NCBI RefSeq assembly: GCF_021023085.1
Contig: NZ_PGCK01000006.1
Span: forward strand, 124,001-188,000
Direction of reading: 5' to 3'
DNA length: 64,000 bases
DNA from: Methanooceanicella nereidis
GTDB taxonomy: Archaea; Halobacteriota; Methanocellia; Methanocellales; Methanocellaceae
The notes beneath the pieces are model-generated. The model made no database searches, was not told the DNA's origin, and saw only the letters and a list, made by a program, of their open reading frames with translations. The translations under genes and the position numbers were made by a program. Position 1 is the first letter of the stretch. Every line of letters starts with the position of its first letter. Below are positions 60,087 through 64,000 of the stretch, piece by piece.

Positions 60087-61505
60087 ATGAAATCTGTTAA
60101 TGATAAACGTCTTGTGTTGATCATCATCTGTATGACGGCTTTCACTACGCCATTCCTGACGACCTCCGTCAACATCGCGCTGCCGACCATTAACACCGAT
60201 TTCGCGGTCCCGGACCAGGCGCTGCTGAACTGGCTGGTAACCGGCTACTTGCTCACTGCGGCTATCTTCGTGGTCCCCTTCGGCCATATTGCCGACAGGT
60301 ATGGCCTGAAAAAAGTCTTTGTCACCGGATTGGTCGTCATAGTTGTTTCGTCTATCCTCTGTGCCATGTCCAGCTCGATCCTCATGCTCATCGCATCCCG
60401 CGCGATCGAAGGCGTAGGCAGTGCTATGATTTTCGGCACCTCCCTGGCCATCCTTACTTCAGCGTACCCGCTAAAGGAGCGGGGTAAAGTGCTTGGCATC
60501 AACATGGCGGTCATGTATGGAGGGCTATCGCTGGGCCCGTCGCTGGGCGGCTTCATCACCCACTTCGGCAGCTGGCGGCTCATCTACGCCGGGATCGCGT
60601 TGTATGCCCTGGTAGTGGCCTTGCTCGCTTCATGGAAAATCGCCGATGAAGGGCCTATTGCGAAGACAGGGCGGTTCGACCTGTCCGGAACCGTTCTATA
60701 CGGGGCAGTTCTCGTCTCTCTTATACTTGGGCTGTCAAGCTTACAGGAAACGATCGGCGTAGCCCTCTTCGGGCTCGGTCTTGTCCTCATGGCCGTGTTC
60801 TTCTGGTGGGAGATGCGGCACACTAACCCGGTGCTTAAGGTCAGCGTCTTCAGGAAGAACAAGGTATTCATGTTCTCCAACCTGGCCGCGCTGATCAACT
60901 ACAGCGCGAACGGCGCGGTCGCATTCATGCTGAGCCTGTACCTGCAAAAGATATACGGGTTCGACGCGCTGACGGCCGGGCTCATCTTGATCGTCCAGAC
61001 AGTACTTATGGCCGTGTTCTCGCCCATGACCGGCAAGCTATCCGACCGGCTTGAGCCGCGCATCGTGGCTTCGGCCGGCATGTCTATCTGTGCAATTGGC
61101 CTGGTACTCTTTGCCATGCTCTCCCCGGGGACGCCACTGTGGCTGGTGGTCGCAAGCCTGATGTTCCTGGGTATCGGCATCGCGTTCTTCGCGTCACCCA
61201 ACACCAACGCGATCATGAGCTCCGTGGAGAAGTCGGAATACGCCATGGCCTCGAGCATGGTGAGCACTATGCGGATGATCGGGGGAATTCTGGGCCTGGG
61301 CATCACAAATCTGATCTTCACGTACTTCATGGGACACGCGGAAATCCCCGCGACAGGCCCGTACGATCTCCTCATGAAAAGTATCCAGGTGGCGTTCGCG
61401 GTCATGGCCGGACTCTGCATCGTCGGCGTCGGCCTCTCTCTGGCCAGAGGCAACCTGCGTAAAGCCGAAGCTACACAGATCGCACACCCGATCAAAAAAC
61501 CATAG
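60087..61505 (+). CDS. DHA2-type MFS drug exporter in the tRNA-Leu cassette
   Basis: This 472-residue, roughly fourteen-helix exporter is a paralogue of the gene at 39231-40634. The same motifs appear: TPFLTTSVNIALPTINTDFA, VPFGHIADRYGLKKVFVTGL, PLKERGKVLGINMAVMYGGL and SLGPSLGGFITHFGSWRLIY. The two proteins are similar over their full length. Its codons are much richer in G and C at third positions, which suggests a separate origin rather than a recent local duplication. The TrmB gene before it is the likely regulator. Substrates are probably hydrophobic toxic compounds. Confidence 0.92.
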   Translation: MKSVNDKRLVLIIICMTAFTTPFLTTSVNIALPTINTDFAVPDQALLNWLVTGYLLTAAIFVVPFGHIADRYGLKKVFVTGLVVIVVSSILCAMSSSILMLIASRAIEGVGSAMIFGTSLAILTSAYPLKERGKVLGINMAVMYGGLSLGPSLGGFITHFGSWRLIYAGIALYALVVALLASWKIADEGPIAKTGRFDLSGTVLYGAVLVSLILGLSSLQETIGVALFGLGLVLMAVFFWWEMRHTNPVLKVSVFRKNKVFMFSNLAALINYSANGAVAFMLSLYLQKIYGFDALTAGLILIVQTVLMAVFSPMTGKLSDRLEPRIVASAGMSICAIGLVLFAMLSPGTPLWLVVASLMFLGIGIAFFASPNTNAIMSSVEKSEYAMASSMVSTMRMIGGILGLGITNLIFTYFMGHAEIPATGPYDLLMKSIQVAFAVMAGLCIVGVGLSLARGNLRKAEATQIAHPIKKP

Positions 61506-61723
61506 CACAACAAGTAAAAGAATTAAATAAAAAAGTTGCCTGCACTCCGTAAAGGAGCGCCATAGTTTTTCTAAGCGATTTCTATATGAATGTAGACGAG
61601 CGTGGAGCGCAAGTTGCGGTGCCCGGGCTGTAACGATATGTCTGTTATAGGCACGCCTGATCGAAGCATAGAGCTCTGCCCTATTCCCCCGGAGTCGTCC
61701 GGAAGGCAAAATACAACAGCGCT

Positions 61724-61808
61724 GCTGGGGTTAATAGGTCAGGTCAAAGGCGCAGGATCGAGGGTCCTGTTCCGTAGGAATTCGCGAGTCCGGATCTCGT
61801 CCACCACA
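61724..61808 (+). pseudogene. Decayed tRNA-Leu(GAG) copy
   Basis: This sequence has the same length (85) as the tRNA-Leu at 58655. From the D arm to the T arm it differs at only a few places (about six in 70 bases), including GTCCGGA instead of GTTCGAA in the T loop. The 5' part and acceptor are more changed (GCTGGGG against CCACCAC), so the acceptor stem cannot pair properly. It is not a working tRNA. It marks the right edge of the cassette holding the TrmB and MFS genes. Confidence 0.8.
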
Positions 61809-61870
61809 CCAGTTTTTAGAAAATACATTTTAATATTTTAATAGTGGTTTATCAAGTTTTTTTGTTGCTT

Positions 61871-62170
61871 ATCATTCACGCCGTTCGACACTCGTTCCTT
61901 TTATCACCTATCATTCACGCCGTTCGACACTCGTTCCTTTTATCACCTATCATTCACGCCGTTCGACACTCGTTCCTTTTATCACCTATCATTCACGCCG
62001 TTCGACACTCGTTCCTTTTATCACCTATCATTCACGCCGTTCGACACTCGTTCCTTTTATCACCTATCATTCACGCCGTTCGACACTCGTTCCTTTTATC
62101 ACCTATCATTCACGCCGTTCGACACTCGTTCCTTTTATCACCTATCATTCACGCCGTTCGACACTCGTTC
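61871..62170. repeat. 39-bp tandem repeat array
   Basis: Seven complete copies and one partial copy of a 39-base unit starting ATCATTCACGCCGTTCGACA follow each other with no spacer and essentially no variation. Period 39 is a multiple of three, so the array is open in several frames and would read VRHSFLLSPIIHA repeatedly. That repetition, not coding, explains the open frame. It is not CRISPR because nothing unique separates the copies. Confidence 0.95.
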
Positions 62171-62199
62171 GCTCTCTTCGTTCGCTCACTCGCTACTGC

Positions 62200-62361
62200 G
62201 GTTTTTCAGGTGCTCCGATGTCAGGGCCGGGCTTGCACCCCGCTCGCATTTCTGCTTCGCAGAATGCTCGCTCGCAAGCCCTAAGCGACGCGGACTGAGG
62301 CCGCGTCCATTACCCTGCCATCTACGCATCCCTCGCTACGCTCGGGCAGACCTGAAAAACC
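62200..62361. repeat. Inverted-repeat-bounded, hairpin-rich block
   Basis: A perfect 12-bp inverted repeat bounds this block: GGTTTTTCAGGT at 62200-62211 and ACCTGAAAAACC at 62350-62361. Inside is a strong hairpin: GGGCTTGC (62229-62236) with GCAAGCCC (62274-62281), and GCATTTCTGC (62246-62255) with GCAGAATGC (62259-62267). It is far richer in G+C than its surroundings and has no gene. Confidence 0.75.
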
Positions 62362-62512
62362 TCCGCCGAACGCGAATTATTAATGTGAAAAAAGTTGTAG
62401 GGTTCATTATTCTGGGTACTTATTCCGTATTTTATTAGTCCGTATAAGATATATCCCTAAATAATTTAAAAAATCACAATATTGATGATGATTCAGGTTT
62501 ATTCCTGATATT

Positions 62513-63502
62513 ATGGCCATAAAAATCAATGTACCGGCAATTTTGGCATTCGTAATGATCAGTATCGTTTTTGTGAGCGGCTGTATCCAGTTTCCGGATA
62601 CAGCTAAAACTGAAGACATGAAGGTCCCTCACGAAGGGAAATATGGCATTTATATGTTAGACCTTGATACAGGCCGCGTACATTCAATTTACAGTACAGG
62701 CCAGGAAGTCTATACCTCTGCGCTTCGCTTGAATGATCAGTGTAATAAGCTCGTTTTCACGCAAAAGGCAGACGGTGACTCTAACGAGAAAAATGAAATT
62801 TTTACCATAAATGTAGATGGAACGGGCCTTCAAAGGATCACAAATAATGCTTTTTGGGACCTATACCCCGCATGGTCGGAAGACGGTTCGCGTATAGCAT
62901 TCCTTTCTTTCCGTGGTAAAGACCTGGATATTTACATGATAGATGCCAATGGCAATAATGAGGCCCTGTTTTATGACTCCGGCACTCATGACGCGGATAT
63001 TGATTGGAAAAATGATAACATTGTATTTACTTCAGGCTCCGCTATATGGACCATAAGAGATGACGGGACAGGATCGACGCGTGTCACAAGTCCGCCGAAT
63101 GCAGGACTATGGGGTAAGGCAAATCTTCCTGCGGGAGACTATGATCCCCGGCTTGACCCGTCCGGGACGAAGATCGTCTTTGAGAGATTAGAGAACACGA
63201 GCAGCACACATGGAAACTATAACTTGTTTACCATAAACATAGATGGCAGCGGGGAGAAGCGCCTGACAGATACCGGATATTCGCAGGGGCTCGCAAGCTG
63301 GTCGAATTCAGGAGATAAGATAGTCTATACCGTCGCTGCCATAAATGATGAAGGTAAGTACGACGCATATATGATCAATTCTGACGGGACGGACAATCGT
63401 AATATTACGCCTTCGTATTTCCCGCCCGAGTTTTTAGTTTACTCTCCGATCTTTTCAAAAGATGACACTAAAATATATTTTATCGGGCAATGGTGGGAAT
63501 GA
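62513..63502 (+). CDS. TolB-like beta-propeller lipoprotein, 329 aa
   Basis: The signal PAILAFVMISIVFVSGC has lipobox VSGC. The mature part is a series of PD40/WD40-like blades, each with a core such as AWSEDGSRIAFLSFRG, DIYMIDANGNN, DPSGTKIVFERLENTS, LFTINIDGSGEKRLT, SWSNSGDKIVYTVAA and YMINSDGTDNRNIT. About six blades give a TolB-like propeller facing outside the cell. In archaea such proteins are surface scaffolds or bind peptides or polymers. There is no enzyme motif. It is a single gene. The duplicated 17-base motif lies after the stop. Confidence 0.88.
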   Translation: MAIKINVPAILAFVMISIVFVSGCIQFPDTAKTEDMKVPHEGKYGIYMLDLDTGRVHSIYSTGQEVYTSALRLNDQCNKLVFTQKADGDSNEKNEIFTINVDGTGLQRITNNAFWDLYPAWSEDGSRIAFLSFRGKDLDIYMIDANGNNEALFYDSGTHDADIDWKNDNIVFTSGSAIWTIRDDGTGSTRVTSPPNAGLWGKANLPAGDYDPRLDPSGTKIVFERLENTSSTHGNYNLFTINIDGSGEKRLTDTGYSQGLASWSNSGDKIVYTVAAINDEGKYDAYMINSDGTDNRNITPSYFPPEFLVYSPIFSKDDTKIYFIGQWWE

Positions 63503-63511
63503 TCGTTTCAT

Positions 63512-63545
63512 CCCATCATTTTTTAACGCCCATCATTTTTTAACG
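63512..63545 (+). repeat. Perfect 17-bp tandem duplication
   Basis: CCCATCATTTTTTAACG occurs twice, end to end (63512-63528 and 63529-63545), just after the beta-propeller gene. It is probably a replication-slippage duplication. Confidence 0.85.
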
Positions 63546-63723
63546 GCAACTGGGATCATAAAACCTTTAGGTTCTTCCGCTTAAGCTGCAGGATAACAGC
63601 ATTCCCCTACATTATATATACAAATAATAGCAAAATAAACATATATAAATAAAATTGTGTCGAATTTAATATTTCACCGTATCATGACAGTGGCTTTATT
63701 ATCATCATCAGGATTGGCTTGCG

Positions 63724-64000
63724 ATGAAACACAGTGAAATTATCCATTGTCCGAAATGTAAAGGAAATCTTTCAAGCATAGATAGCCAGGGCTCGTCCGG
63801 GGAGTCCGGGAGCTATTTCTGTCAGACCTGCGGGATAAAGTATCCGGTGATCGACAGTGTCGTGGAATTCCTCCCCGGAGGTATGGTCACGAAAGGTCTC
63901 GGGCAGAAACTTATGGAATCGCCGCGCATGGTAAGCATATATGAAAGTAAATGGTGGCGCGGCTGTAAGCAGTTTTCATGGTTTATGGGCCTGACGCTGG
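63724..64000 (+). CDS. Methyltransferase with Trm112-like N-terminus, cut by window edge
   Basis: The ATG at 63724 opens a frame to the right edge (92 codons). The first 50 residues form a Trm112-like zinc domain (HCPKCKGNLSSID, FCQTCGIKYPVIDSVVEFLP) with two CxxC pairs. MESPRMVSIYESKWWRG then fits the start of class I methyltransferases of the UbiE-like group, whose SAM-binding motif would follow outside the window. The two CxxC pairs are intact here, unlike the similar fusion at 44644-45450. Confidence 0.75.
   Translation, partial: MKHSEIIHCPKCKGNLSSIDSQGSSGESGSYFCQTCGIKYPVIDSVVEFLPGGMVTKGLGQKLMESPRMVSIYESKWWRGCKQFSWFMGLTL

Noticed and set aside
61602-61841. 79-codon frame beginning with a CPGC motif
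   Set aside because: It reads through the decayed tRNA copy and a G+C-rich spacer. A zinc-ribbon fragment is conceivable for the first 30 residues but cannot be supported.
61871-62170. Possible CRISPR array
   Set aside because: The units are contiguous and identical, with no unique spacers and no cas genes nearby.
61844-62284. A 146-codon frame with repeated VRHSFLLSPIIHA
   Set aside because: It is only the 39-bp DNA array read in frame. There is no ribosome-binding site, and the frame runs into the hairpin block.

Overview
The window looks like chromosomal DNA from a mesophilic methanogen-type euryarchaeon, probably close to Methanocellales or Methanosarcinales. The basis is archaeal promoter architecture (TATA boxes 25-30 bases before short or absent leaders), ribosome-binding sites of the GGTGATC/GGAGG type, AT-rich intergenic DNA, TrmB and PadR regulators, archaeal AlaX, a stand-alone LigD-type phosphoesterase, DUF2178-HTH pairs, and several PAS/GAF histidine kinases whose phospho-acceptor box reads HDI(N/S/G)NMNQ. 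No methanogenesis, ribosomal or other strongly diagnostic gene is present, so the taxonomic placement is inference.

Left part (1-13.7 kb): the start of a Nudix hydrolase on the minus strand, several tiny proteins, a ferredoxin/flavodoxin-like EFR1 protein with a PadR regulator, an SDR oxidoreductase with a C-terminal extension, a DUF2178-HTH regulator pair, an ABC exporter, a membrane HExxH protein, a YwbE protein, and a complete glycine betaine/proline-type ABC importer (ATPase with CBS domains, permease, binding lipoprotein). Centre-left (13.8-30.9 kb): a long palindromic non-coding element, AlaX, a CMD-family protein, three large sensor kinases, a ChrB-MFS pair, a LigD phosphoesterase followed by a decayed ATP-dependent DNA ligase, a TIM-barrel lipoprotein, a TRIC-like channel and two tandem HdeD-like proteins.

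Centre-right (31-57.8 kb): an alkylsulfatase-like MBL enzyme, an alpha/beta hydrolase, an AGCS amino-acid:sodium symporter, two MFS transporters, a truncated CPBP protease, a second copy of the long palindrome, a Ca2+-type P-ATPase, two methyltransferases, an isochorismatase pseudogene, MsrA, a MscS channel, a fourth sensor kinase grouped with a Cys-rich membrane protein and a CPBP protease, a pyrimidine-dimer glycosylase-like protein, and a plasma-membrane H+-type P-ATPase. Together these suggest emphasis on membrane transport, osmotic, ionic and oxidative stress, and environmental sensing.

Right end (58-64 kb): an intact tRNA-Leu(GAG) and a decayed full-length copy of it bracket a G+C-rich cassette with a TrmB regulator and a drug-efflux-type MFS transporter, followed by a 39-bp tandem array and a hairpin-rich stretch. 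A beta-propeller lipoprotein and the start of a methyltransferase close the window.

The most unusual signals are: (1) two roughly 530-bp palindromes whose two arms differ between copies in a concerted way; (2) the tRNA-Leu-bracketed cassette with its adjoining repeats; (3) the frameshifted, truncated DNA ligase beside an intact LigD phosphoesterase; (4) a sensor kinase whose reading frame runs upstream of any standard start codon to an ATA placed behind a strong ribosome-binding site; and (5) four paralogous sensor kinases with no receiver-domain protein in sight.
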